Positions 40,981 through 51,552 of a stretch of 64,000 nt of DNA are shown piece by piece. Below the pieces are notes generated by a model. It did not search any database. It was not told where the DNA came from and saw only the letters and a program-made list of their open reading frames with translations. Source of the stretch: Bombardia bombarda (lineage: Eukaryota > Ascomycota > Sordariomycetes > Sordariales > Lasiosphaeriaceae); NCBI GenBank assembly GCA_030512295.1, contig JAULSR010000004.1, forward strand, positions 2,790,001-2,854,000, given 5' to 3'. How positions within the stretch are numbered: the first letter of the stretch is position 1; each line of letters starts with the position of its first letter. The position numbers were made by a program, and so were the translations under genes.

Positions 40981-42825
40981 AATGGCTGTTAACGTGCCGC
41001 TTCTTTTTGTGTGATGTATTTGCAAATGTGTGCAGTGCTGATTTAGTAGAAATCGGGAACAGAATCTCGAGATAATTGGAAGATGCGCGCGCGGAATTAT
41101 ATACTTCTCCAGGTTGTCATTCACATTTGTAGTCTTCGAGACTTTGTGCAATTCAATGTAAAGTGACGGAGATACAAGGTGTTCTCACACCATTCAATGT
41201 AAACCGCGGTATAGGTATACAGGGTGTACACATCTGTGTGAATTGCGCTGTCATAAGATTGGATCTTTAGTAACTCATCTGATGCATACCTTAGCCATGT
41301 TAAAAATATTGCGATGCATACATTGCTCTTAACCGTCCAGTTTTTGTCAAGAAACCGCTGCGCTCGAGAGGAAGCAGATTGAGATAGACTGTCGGTTTTA
41401 CTCGAGAACACGTAGGCCGAGTATCATATTGACCACGGCATCTTTCCGGTGGTGTTTGGCCGGATGGCAGTGCTTTGATAGCCATGAAGTAGCATTTGTC
41501 TGCTCTCTTTTGTGGTATCCTCGCTGGTCGCAGGGCATAAGAGAGCATGGAGGGGGAAGGTCAAATCGTAATATACTTGCGCAAGTCAGGCTGCAAAAGT
41601 AAAAAGACCAGAATGATTGTTGCAATAAGAGCTGTTCTAGTATATAGTAAATGTAAATCCAATCAAGGGCTGTCCGAAAATTGTCATGTCCAGAAAAATG
41701 CCGTTAGTTGTTAATGCTATAGCAATGACGGTGCAGGAGGCAACTTAACAGATATTCTCCTTTATCCCGTAAGTCGCCTGCTGACAGTATAACACCAAAC
41801 GTTTAATTAGTCTGCAATTATGAAATTAGTACTATTGAGGAACTCTGCAGTTCATCCTAGATACCGACGAGCTCAGGAATAGGGGAGTGTCTCTTAGTGC
41901 GGAAATAACCACGATAAGTGGGGCAAAATAGGGGTATAGTAAACAAACAAGATATGAGTGTCGCGATCCTTGACGATGCGAATAATGGTTATCCAACCTA
42001 AAATTGATGACACTAAAGGAAGCTAAGAAGACCTATGGTCATCAACGCTCATCGTCACCCGATACTTTCAGAGATGGGAACCGTCGCCCACTGCATCGCA
42101 GTCAGCACGCATGCTGTACCGATGGTGCTCGTCTGTCAAGCATAATCAAGTCAGTAACAATGGCCGCATATGCTCAGAAAGACTTGCACAGCCTATTCGC
42201 TCACCAGACGGAACTTTCTTACCATCACCTCCTCCTTCGTGACTGGTCGCTTGTGCGTGTTTTTAGCCCGAGCACGGGCGCTAGCAGGAGCGGATCAATT
42301 TCCTAGGCAAGGGCTACCTCGACAATTTCTACAAGTTCTAAGGACTAACTCATTATTTTCACTCACTGGAGGTGGCTACAGCTATATAAGAAACGGCGAC
42401 TGCATGATTGACAGTACATGGTAATCCAGCAAAATGTTTTAATGCTGCATTAGTTTTACCAAAGTTGTCTGAAACATAGCGTTTAACATAACAAGCAACC
42501 GACAACCCTAAGAACAAATGCCATGTAAAAGAGTTTTTGTTGCCGTATTATTTGAACAATCGCAAAATATTGGGAAAATTGAATCCCATGAGTGATTCAA
42601 AGGCTTGGATGACACACAACAGTCCCTTCAGCGGAAGGTGCGAGTACTGGGTAGGCGCTGTCGCTACAACTTCCCCTCACTCTTTCTCCTGCTCGTCCAT
42701 CCGACTGACCAATCTCATCCCCGCCTAGTTTCCCGCATAACTCGCGCCTCCATGCATTGTTTCTTTTGTTGCATCTCAATCAATTAGAATAGTATCCCAG
42801 GACAGCTGTATCACATACATTCGGG
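40981..42825. other. Intergenic, AT-rich
   Basis: About 1.8 kb without any frame that I can defend. Base composition is AT-rich with many stops. No terminal repeats were found. Confidence 0.45.
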
Positions 42826-43571
42826 ATGGCGGCCGCGGCATCCTCTCACCGCGGCATCCCAAACATGAACATGAAGGGCGTCACTGCCAGATTGACCTTG
42901 GCCCAGATGCGCGCCATGATTGTTGCCACCGATCCCGACATGAGGGAGACCATCTACAGCTTGGGATGTTGTTGACCTGCGAGATACATTCCGTCGTGCT
43001 AACGATGACCCAACTGGTAAAGGTCGACAGACCCTCCTGGATGCATTCTCCGAAACCGTCCTTGGTACCCCCACCGACGTCTCCAAAAACGCAAACCTCG
43101 ACGCCGTCCGTCTTTGCAGAGACCGTGTCCAGCATTGGCCCGATGGACTCCTAAAAAAGCCCAAAGCTAGGTAGGCAATCAATAACATTTGCTTGCTCCT
43201 TTCTGCAGCTTAAAAGTATCCTGAAGAAGCGTGACACAGATCCTTCTCATCGTCTCAACCAGCAGAGCCGCCACCGCAGCCGCCACCGCAGCCGCCGGCT
43301 CGCGCTTCGTATCTGGAGGGGCCAGAACAGCAAGAAGTAGCGCCAGAAGAGCAAGAAGGCAAAGAAGCGCAAACGGGACGAGGAGGATGAGAAGGCTGTC
43401 CCTAGTGCACGAGAAAGCACAGCGCGAAAAACTCTCCCTAGCTCACAAGAAGCCACAGCACGAAAAACTCTCCCTGGTGCACGACAAGACACAGCGCAGA
43501 AAACTGTCCCTAGTGCAGATAACAGGAAGCAGATTCTGGCTGACCATGTCACTAGCACCGGCACATCTTGA
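42826..43571 (+). pseudogene. Unknown gene broken by frameshifts and a stop
   Basis: From ATG 42826 a frame reads MAAAASSHRGIPNMN... for about 45 codons. At the GGG of 42963-42965 it shifts: removing one G continues directly as DVVDLRDTFRRANDDPTG for about 70 more codons, to 43172-43174. After a short gap a third frame (about 43209-43571) is Lys/Arg-rich (LKSILKKRDTDPSHR), has a TAG at about 43338-43340 inside a KK-stop-RQKSKK context, and ends with three imperfect 12-residue repeats (TARKTLPSS... type, about 36 bp each, 43410-43520). The stop is explained by CAG to TAG. The parts are coherent enough to have been one coding gene. Family unknown. Confidence 0.5.
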
Positions 43572-44316
43572 TAGGGGTTCCTTGTGGTCAGATGTCGTCT
43601 ACTTCTCCCGCTGCCTTGGCTTCTTCCACCACTCCCCCTGTTGACCTAAACACAAACCCCAACGATGGCAAGCTTGTTTCAAATCTTGGTAAGTAAACGG
43701 GCGCGTCTGCTTGCTACCTACTGGCCAGAACATGTATTGGTGAGGTAAGTTTGGGAAACCTCCAGATTGGAAATCGGGACAATCTCAGAGCGAGTTATTC
43801 AGTCTAAGCAGGGTGTTGAGCGACCTTGTATCTCTCTAGCGATCAAGACATAATAAACAGAAAACATTGGTACAATGAGCCATCAAGGTCGTTGGGTTGG
43901 AGGTGGAGACATGGAGTGGAGCAAGAGTTGGTGGAGTTGTTTGGATCGGATGTCGTGTCGCAATTGCGTGGCAGTGGTGCCTGAGAGAAAGCCACCGAAT
44001 CCAGGGGATCGGAACAGGGCCTCAGCCCCTGTAACCCTAGCGGAGTTGCGGAATTCTAGTACCGCGGACTGCCCTAAAACCTCAAGGCAGCCTAGCGGAA
44101 ATAGCGTAAAGCCGGGGTCTCATGCGTTAACCCCGGCGGACAACTCCACCTTTTAGTTAGGCAGGAGGGGGCCGCACGTCGTTGTATTTCTTTGGCGAGG
44201 GACATTGTCAGCTTTATAACTAACTACCTTAAAGGTAGGTACAGCATTTCTGTTCTTTTGTTCGTTTGCTTTCGTCATTCTACACTCCACCCACCCCGCC
44301 GCCATCACCAACTAAA
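43572..44316. other. Intergenic, end of the accessory stretch
   Basis: No gene is supported. A short plus frame from about 43590 (MSSTSPAALASSTTPPVD) ends at a good donor (TTG|GTAAGT at about 43690) and may be one more relic exon of the broken gene to the left. Confidence 0.4.
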
Positions 44317-45177
44317 ATGCACCTCATACTCACTGGCGCAACAGGGCTGGTCGGCTCGGCGGTGCTCGACGCCATGATCAAGATGACGGACGTGACCAAG
44401 ATCTCGATTATCAGCAGACGGCCTGTGCAGATGGCCGAGGCCGTCAACGACCCGCGCGTCAACGTCATCATCCACAAGGATTTTTCCCACTACGACAGCG
44501 AGCTGCTCAACAAGGTGCGCGACGCGACCGGCTGCGTCTGGGCCCTGGGCATCAGCCAGTCGCAGGTCAGCAAGGAGGAATACGTCGTCATCACCAAAGA
44601 CTACGCCCTCGCCGCCGCCAAGGCCTTCCAGACCCTCCCTTCCCTCAATCTCCCAGAGACATCACCCAACCCCAGCTCCCAACAGACCGCCCTCAGCAAC
44701 ACCTCCCCAGCAACATCATCATCTGCCCAAAAGCCCTTCAACTTCGTCTACGTCTCAGGCCTGGGCGCCACCTTCCAGCCCGGCCCCTTCACGGCCACCT
44801 ATAGCCGCGTCAAGGGCGAGACGGAGCTGCTGCTGGCCGAGATGCGCCGACAGCATCCCCTCTTCCGCGCCAGCACGATGCGCCCCGCCTACATCAATTA
44901 TGCCGCCCACGACGCCATCAAGCCCTTCGTCCCCAAGCGCCCCTTCTTGACACGCACCATGGAATCGCTGGTAGGCCCGGTCATAAGCTTGGGCATATCA
45001 AGCATGAATAGCCCCACGGGGCCTCTGGGGCGATTCCTGACTGAGATGGCGATGGGGAGGTGGGACGGGGAGCTGGCGAAGGGGAAGGCGCCTGGGTTTG
45101 AGCAGTTGGAGGGCGGTTTTACCGTGGTGAATAATGTGGGGTTTAGGGAGCTGAAGGGGTTGGTTTTGAATGGTTGA
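44317..45177 (+). CDS. Atypical short-chain dehydrogenase / NAD(P)-binding protein, 286 aa
   Basis: An intronless frame starting MHLILTGATGLVGSAV, a Rossmann dinucleotide-binding motif at the very N-terminus (GATGLVG, residues 7-13). The next strand has IISRR, suggesting NADP(H) because of the Arg after the second strand. WALGISQSQV and FVYVSGLGATF match the atypical SDR group related to HTATIP2/TIP30-like and YbjT-like proteins. The classical YxxxK is represented by YSRVKGETE (about residues 165-173). A Ser/Thr/Pro insert occurs at about 109-145. ATG 44317 is chosen because it starts the first strand directly; upstream in-frame codons are not protein-like. Substrate unknown, cytosolic. Confidence 0.88.
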   Translation: MHLILTGATGLVGSAVLDAMIKMTDVTKISIISRRPVQMAEAVNDPRVNVIIHKDFSHYDSELLNKVRDATGCVWALGISQSQVSKEEYVVITKDYALAAAKAFQTLPSLNLPETSPNPSSQQTALSNTSPATSSSAQKPFNFVYVSGLGATFQPGPFTATYSRVKGETELLLAEMRRQHPLFRASTMRPAYINYAAHDAIKPFVPKRPFLTRTMESLVGPVISLGISSMNSPTGPLGRFLTEMAMGRWDGELAKGKAPGFEQLEGGFTVVNNVGFRELKGLVLNG

Positions 45178-46413
45178 TGTGTGTAAGAGAGCTGTGTAGG
45201 ATAGTGTGACTGTGGAGAGATTTCTTGGATACCATTTTAGAGAGCGGCGTGGTTTATACACATTTGATTTCATCTTGGGGTTGAAGCACCCACGAATCCA
45301 GACTAAAGCCTGAAAGAAACAGAACATCGCCACTATGGAAATGATATCCTTCAGGACACCTAGCTCATCCCATCCAATGAAGCGGAAAACGGGCGGAAAA
45401 ACCCACACCATCGCCAGCCGTCGCACCACCAGAGCGCAAGGAATAAGCCCAACAACAAACATACAGCGGTGTAGGGCGAATTGCCACGACCTCAAGAAAC
45501 ATGATATCGGTCTTTTTGTATATTTAATTGCTTTGCGAGTGTGATGAAGCACCTATTTTTAACGAGTGAGGAATGTCAGAATCTTATCGTCTCAGACGAT
45601 GTGGCCTGCCAGGAGAACTCTCATGACAGACCTACCTGATTTGCGCAACTCGCCGATAAATGCTTTGAGGGATAGAATCGTGACCAGCTCGTTGTTTTTC
45701 GAGTCCAATAATGGTCGGTGAAGGGTTGAATATTCAAGGTGGCTGTCCGGTGTTCCACTCTATCATGTTGACGATGGAATGGAGTTGAGTTTATAAAGAA
45801 TACGCAAAGGTCACTCACTTTCTGGGCCTTGATGACCAAACATGTTGTCCGGGGATAGCGTTGTCCAGAGATAGTGAAACTCAAACTTTAGCGCTGTGCT
45901 ATGTTTGCTATGGTCAACGACAGCGATTGGCCATCTGCATCACTACAAACTTTGAATATTCAAGCTTGGACACAACATCCATCGACCACCGACCGACCAT
46001 GGGCAAACTGGATTCCACCAACCAATTGCTCACCCCCGTCAAACGCCCTACAATGATGGCGATGCGGGGAACTCGATCGTCGCGACATGCAAACAGCCAC
46101 TACCGGTACCACGCGGGGGTAAATTGAGCTTGAAGAAGCGGCGCCCTTCAATTGGTGCATCTCGAGTGTTCCACCCTTCACCCATCAGACAACACCCAGC
46201 ATCCCTCTGTGCAATATGGGGACCGTTTTCCCGTGCTCTAATACAGAGGTCTCCATGTGACCTCGAGGGCCCCGAGCCTCGGAGGTACGTGGAGTACGAC
46301 ATTGTGGACAGTAGAAATATGGCGGCATGTCCTCCGTTTCGTGGGCGTGATTGTTCGGTGGCCAAACAAAGTCGCTGTTTGTGTTTGCGGCGGACCAACT
46401 TGACACGCAACCA
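45178..46413. other. Intergenic upstream of the beta-galactosidase
   Basis: About 1.2 kb with short open frames only. It should contain the promoter of the secreted GH2 enzyme. No strong repeats are seen. Confidence 0.5.
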
Positions 46414-49032
46414 ATGGACGGCAACTTTAGGCTTCTGGGCCTGCTCACACTGGGCCTCCTGCTCTTCTTGAGCCCCCTTGACGTCGCCGCTGCATCAGCT
46501 GGGCGCGAGCGGTTGAGCCTCAATGCCGGCTGGAAGTTTTCACGCTTCACGTCAAACCCCGACCAGCTATCGTACAGCACGTTGAAAGCATGGATGCTCC
46601 CGGCGGCAAATGACTTTGTCATCAGGGGAAAGCAGCAACAGAGGCCCTCTGGCACTCCTCCTGGCAACAATGTCAACTATGTCCAGGCCAGCTTTAGCGA
46701 TAGCGCCTGGGAGTCGGTCAATCTGCCCCACGACTGGGCTATCAAGGGCCCCTTTAATGCGCCTGGGGTCAGTGGAGGCATGGGTCGCCTGCCGAGCAAC
46801 GGCGTGGGCTGGTACCGTCGCAAGCTGACCCTTGACGATGCTGATGTCAAGGCCAAGTCGCTCTTCCTGGATGTCGACGGTGCCATGTCATACGCCGCTG
46901 TCTGGCTCAACGGCAACCTCGTCGGTGGCTGGCCGTTCGGCTATGCCTCCTTCCGTCTCGATCTTACCCCATACGCCAAAGCTGGAGAGAACATATTGGC
47001 CATTCGACTGGACAATGCAGTTGAGAACTCGCGCTGGTATCCCGGGGCGGGGATCTACAGAAACATCTGGCTCGTCAAGGTTGACCCCGTCCACGTCAGA
47101 CAGTATGGCACATGGATCACCACGCCCACGATCTCAGCCCAGTCCGCCACTGCCAACCTGGCCGTGACGGTCGAGAACAAAGGCACCGCGAGCAAGGAGG
47201 TCAGCATCGTCACCAGGATCTACGCCCTCGACGCAGCCGGACAGCGCTCCCCCGACGCCGTAGCAACCTTCCCCACCGCCAAAGCAACCATCGCAGCAGC
47301 GGGCTTCCAAACCGTCAACACCTCCGCGACCATCCCCAACCCCCAGCTCTGGGGCCCCCCACCCGCCCAGAAGCCCAACATGTACGTGGCCGTGACCGCC
47401 ATATCCGCCAGCGACACGGAAAGCCCCCTCGACACGTACGAAACCCCCTTTGGCATCCGCAGCATCGCCTACGACCCGGACAAGGGCCTGCTCATCAACA
47501 ACCAGAAAGTCTACGCCCAAGGCACCTGCAACCACCACGACCTCGGCTCGCTCGGCAGCGCCTTCAACACGCGCGCCGCCCAGCGCCAGCTCGAGATGCT
47601 CAAGGAGATGGGCACCAACGCGCTACGCACCTCGCATAACCCGCCCGCGCCGGAGCTCCTCGCCATGGCTGACAGCATGGGCTTCATCGTCATGGACGAG
47701 ATCTTTGACTGCTGGGCCAACCGCAAGACCACCAACGACTTCCACCTCATCTTTGCCGACTGGCACGAGGCCGACCTGCGCTCCTTCGTCCGCCGCGACC
47801 GCAACCACCCCTCCGTCGTCGTCTGGTCTTATGGGAATGAGATCCCCGACCAGGGCAGCGCGGCGGGTGCGACCACCGCTCAAGAACTGGAAGACATCCT
47901 CAAGTCCGAAGACCCGACCCGTCTCGGCACCACAGGCATGAACAGCGCCTCCGCCGGAAGCGCCTTCGCCAGCGTCATGGACATCATCAGCCTCAACTAC
48001 CAAGGCGAGGGCATCGGGCCCAGCGCGTCCTCCGCCGCGCCCAGCTTCAAGAAGTCCCACCCGAACAAGATGATCTGGTCCAGCGAGAGCGCGTCCACGC
48101 TCTCCTCCAGAGGCACCTACATCTTCCCCGTGTCCAGCGCGCTGTCCACCACCGTCGGCGGCGCCACCGCGGGCGGCAACAACTCGGCCCTTTATGTGAG
48201 CGCCTACGACCTGTACGCGCCCTCGTGGGGGTCGTCGCCCGACAAGGTGTTCAGCCAGCAGGACCGCAACGGCTTCATCGCGGGCGAGTTCGTCTGGACG
48301 GGCTTCGACTACCTCGGCGAGCCGACGCCGTACGACAAGTCGCGCAGCTCGTACTTTGGGATCATCGACCTCGCGGGCTTTAAGAAGGATCGGTTCTACC
48401 TCTACCAGTCCCGCTGGCGGCCGGACCTCAAGATGGCGCACATCCTCCCGCACTGGACCTGGCCGGACCGTGTTGGACAAGTCACCCCCGTGCATGTGTT
48501 CACGTCGGGCGACGAGGCCGAGCTGTTTGTGAATGGCAAGTCTGCCGGCAGAAAAAAGAAGGCGCAGTACACGTACCGGCTGCGGTGGGACGATGTGGTG
48601 TACGCGCCGGGCGAGGTGCGGGTCGTGGCGTATAAGGGTGGGGTGGAGTGGGCGACTGATAGCAAGAAGACGGCGGGCGAGGCGGCTGGGTTGAAGGTGA
48701 CGGTTGATCGGGCGACGATTAGGGGGGATGGGAGCGATTTGGCGTTTGTGACGGTTGCGGTGGTGGATAAGGATGGGGAGGTGGTGCCGCGGGCGGCGAA
48801 TGCGGTGACGATTGGGGTGGTGGGCAAGGGGGAGGACTTAGGGGAGGTGGTGAGTACGGATAATGGGGATCCGACGGATATGACTGTTTTCCAGAGCAGG
48901 ACGAGGAAGGCGTTTAATGGGCTGGCGCTGGCGGTGATCAGGGCGAGTGGGGAGGGGAAGAAGGGGGAGGTGGTGGTTGAGGCGACGGCGCAGGGGTTGA
49001 AGGGGGGGAATGTGAGTATTCTGTTGGCTTAA
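46414..49032 (+). CDS. Secreted glycoside hydrolase family 2 (beta-galactosidase-like), 872 aa
   Basis: An intronless frame with signal peptide LLGLLTLGLLLFLSPLDVAA at residues about 7-26. The N-terminal sugar-binding domain includes ESVNLPHDWAIKGPF and VGWYRRKL, then an Ig-like domain, then the (beta/alpha)8 barrel with RTSHNPPAPELL and the acid/base Glu476 in VWSYGNEIPDQG. Nucleophile is Glu558 in MIWSSESAS, and FVWTGFDYLGEPTPY follows. C-terminal beta domains complete the length. The domain order matches GH2 beta-galactosidases of the fungal/bacterial secreted type that act on plant or host galactosides outside the cell. Absence of introns in a 2.6-kb fungal gene, together with bacterial-like domain order, raises the possibility of horizontal origin; not shown here. 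The ATG at 46414 is the one that places the signal peptide at the start. Confidence 0.93.
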   Translation: MDGNFRLLGLLTLGLLLFLSPLDVAAASAGRERLSLNAGWKFSRFTSNPDQLSYSTLKAWMLPAANDFVIRGKQQQRPSGTPPGNNVNYVQASFSDSAWESVNLPHDWAIKGPFNAPGVSGGMGRLPSNGVGWYRRKLTLDDADVKAKSLFLDVDGAMSYAAVWLNGNLVGGWPFGYASFRLDLTPYAKAGENILAIRLDNAVENSRWYPGAGIYRNIWLVKVDPVHVRQYGTWITTPTISAQSATANLAVTVENKGTASKEVSIVTRIYALDAAGQRSPDAVATFPTAKATIAAAGFQTVNTSATIPNPQLWGPPPAQKPNMYVAVTAISASDTESPLDTYETPFGIRSIAYDPDKGLLINNQKVYAQGTCNHHDLGSLGSAFNTRAAQRQLEMLKEMGTNALRTSHNPPAPELLAMADSMGFIVMDEIFDCWANRKTTNDFHLIFADWHEADLRSFVRRDRNHPSVVVWSYGNEIPDQGSAAGATTAQELEDILKSEDPTRLGTTGMNSASAGSAFASVMDIISLNYQGEGIGPSASSAAPSFKKSHPNKMIWSSESASTLSSRGTYIFPVSSALSTTVGGATAGGNNSALYVSAYDLYAPSWGSSPDKVFSQQDRNGFIAGEFVWTGFDYLGEPTPYDKSRSSYFGIIDLAGFKKDRFYLYQSRWRPDLKMAHILPHWTWPDRVGQVTPVHVFTSGDEAELFVNGKSAGRKKKAQYTYRLRWDDVVYAPGEVRVVAYKGGVEWATDSKKTAGEAAGLKVTVDRATIRGDGSDLAFVTVAVVDKDGEVVPRAANAVTIGVVGKGEDLGEVVSTDNGDPTDMTVFQSRTRKAFNGLALAVIRASGEGKKGEVVVEATAQGLKGGNVSILLA

Positions 49033-49171
49033 GTTGGTTGGTGGTAGTTGTACTGTTTATTTGTGGTATTCAGGTTAACTATCAAACCCAATCAGTAGCC
49101 CAAACCTCTGTCCTTTATTTTATTTTATATCCATAAGCCTGAAACCAAAAAGCACCAGACGCTCTCGCTTT

Positions 49172-49210
49172 CTTTTACATGTCTCTTTTACATGTCTCTT
49201 TTACATGTCA
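49172..49210. repeat. 13-bp tandem repeat, three copies
   Basis: CTTTTACATGTCT occurs three times head to tail between the end of the beta-galactosidase and the end of the cupredoxin gene. It lies in the shared 3' region of two converging genes. Confidence 0.7.
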
Positions 49211-49226
49211 CATTACCCCCATGCAC

Positions 49227-49992
49227 TCAGCCCATCAGGACAGCCACACCAACCGCCGCCAACACACCCGCCACCGACGCCGTCAGCGACCCAGCTCCAT
49301 TCCCTGCACCACTGACGGTCGAGCTGGGCGCGGCACTAGTAGTCGACACCGTGGTGCTACTACTCGTAGGCGTCGACGTGCTGCTCGTGCTGCTGCCGCT
49401 GCCGCTGCCGCTGCCGCTGCCGCTGCCAGTAGTGCTGCTGTCGCTTCCACTAGCAGCAACGATCTCGCCACCCTGGACGTTTGCCGGCGCCGACGAGGCC
49501 GAGACGGACGCGGCAGCGAGCTTGAAGGCCTCGAGGGTCTGGTCGCCGGAGCTGGCCGGGTTGATGACGCCCACCATGCCGTTCTCGCAGTGCCTCATGA
49601 CGGAGCAGTAGTAGAAGATGGGGTCGGTGTTGTTGACGGTGATGCGGAAGATGTTGGACTGGTTATAGTACATATCATCAGCATCAACGAGGTTTGAGTG
49701 AGAATGAAGAAATTTGAAGGATACTCACGTTCTCGCCAGACGAGGTGGAAAAGACACCAGAGAAGAAACCGCCGTCGGTGGCTGGGCTGCAGGGGCTGCT
49801 GAAGGCGCCGGCCACGACGCTGTGGGGGTTGGGGGCGTGGAAGTGGTACTCGATGACATCGCCGACGGCAGCTGTGGTGGTGTTGGGCGTGAAGGTCAGG
49901 CCGCCGTCGCCGACGTCGACACGGAGGGTGGCGGCGCTGGTGTGGGCCACGAGGGCGGCGACGGCGGCGGTGAGGGCGAGCTTGAAGGCCAT
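49227..49992 (-). CDS. GPI-anchored extracellular cupredoxin, Ser-rich
   Basis: Exons 49729-49992 and 49227-49658; intron of 70 bp (GTGAGT...CCAG), phase 0; 231 residues. Signal peptide MAFKLALTAAVAALVAHTSA. A single cupredoxin domain follows, with likely type-1 copper ligands His57 (NPHSVV), Cys106 (FYYCSV), His111 and Met116 (MRHCENGM). The intron falls between the first ligand and the other three. A Ser/Gly/Thr-rich stalk (residues about 150-205, including a GSGSGS run coded by GGCAGC-type units) leads to a hydrophobic C-terminus preceded by small residues, a GPI-attachment signal. Such proteins are common on fungal cell surfaces, sometimes linked to infection structures or copper handling. 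Redox role is inferred from ligands. Confidence 0.9.
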
Positions 49993-50640
49993 CTTGGCTT
50001 TGGGCTTGTGTGTTTGTGGGGATAGGGTGATGACTGTGGAGGGGGTTGTCTGTTTTACTAGGTAGATAGGTAATGGCTGTATAAGGGTCAAGACACAAGT
50101 AGAATGGCAAGACGAGGGATGCTTGTAATTATACTTGGCTCCTCTGTGTCCTAGTGAGCTACGTCAGCCATGTACTGTATCACAACAACAATCAAGGGTG
50201 ACGAAACCTGGGGTAGGACAGTCCAGGCACTACTGCACAGCCTCCACAATTTGTGTGTCGGGAACCTCATCCGTGCCATCCATCTCACCCATTGACGGAG
50301 CTCTTGCAAATGCCCCCATCCCACCACCTCTGCAGCCTCCACTTCTGTATTGGCAAACCACACGTCTTTGTTCCCTCAGCTGACACTGTGGTGAGATCCT
50401 TTGCGTCGCGACCCTAAACTCCATTCTCACAGAGTTGTCCATTGAACAGTTGGCTACCCCGCAAAAGACAGCTCCTTATCCTGGAGCTTAACCCCAATGA
50501 CCTCACAATCGCCCATTGTGTTGCTGCCAGCAACCATCAGAGCTATCCCAAAGCGGCTTAGCATCAGCATGCCGCCGCGGGAAAGAGTGAGGCTGTGCAG
50601 CTGCTGCTTGGAACTTTCCAAAAGAAGAAAAAAAAAAGAA

Positions 50641-50671
<31 letters not shown>

Positions 50672-51552
50672 GGAACTTTCAGAACCCTGCTGGTGGGTGT
50701 GTTTACTCAGCCCAGGACCCAGGTACTGTGCTCCCGCCCGAGCGAGCCGAGCATTCTCTTTTCCGACCACGGGATGCGAGGCTGGGCTGGGCGGGAAAGC
50801 TGCAGCTGCACGGCACTTGACATTTCAGGGGTTGGTCATTGATTGCCCTGGTCTGCCGGATCGGGCCACAAAAATAGCTTGGGGGCTTTTTTTCTTGTGG
50901 AATGGATCAATTGCTGACGCGGGCGACACAGCCAGTGTGTTGCGGATGGAGCCTGCCTTCTTCTGATTGGCTACCTACCTATCCTGCTTCAATGTAACCC
51001 AGGGTAAACTTGCCGACAAAAGAACTGGAACCAGAGGAGAACAATGCGGAGAAAGATAGGGCATCAATGGAAAGCGCAACTGGCCCTATTCTACTACCTA
51101 GAGTCTGCTTACTAATCTTACTACGTATACCACTGGACCTTGTGCAACCAGACGTTCATTGGGTGAACCATGCGCAATCGGGAACACATGGACCCTGCAG
51201 TTTCTAGGCAGCCGCTCCCTCCAAGCTCCGATGGCTGGCTCTGTAGTGTATGGAGAAGTGGCTGGCCCCACGGGTTTGGTGCTTCACCGCCAGCCAGCCC
51301 CCTGCTTCTCAGACCCTGGCCAACAGACCCTGGCCAACAAACGACTGCCGGGTGAAACAATGCGTCAAAAAATGGTGTGCTCTCATCCAATCATTTGGGG
51401 TCTACCCACTTTTGGCCTGAGGCATTCAGCCGCCCGATGTGACGCGACCACCGCGACCAAACACCAAAGCCAACAGTTCTCTCCCATGGCACCAGCGAAC
51501 CGCCCATCCCCCCGACGGCCACCTGCAACTCGGCCAGCCTCATCAAGCGCCG
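49993..51552. other. Intergenic with A-rich and 14-bp tandem repeats
   Basis: About 1.56 kb. An A-tract broken by single G residues (GAAAAAAAAA units) lies at about 50624-50672. A perfect 14-bp duplication (AGACCCTGGCCAAC, twice) is at 51311-51338. No gene is supported here, although the first exon of the next gene might begin further upstream than 51553. Confidence 0.5.

Noticed and set aside
47623..48495. 290-codon open frame on the minus strand inside the beta-galactosidase
   Set aside because: Antisense shadow caused by GC-rich third positions; the plus strand carries the GH2 motifs and catalytic residues.
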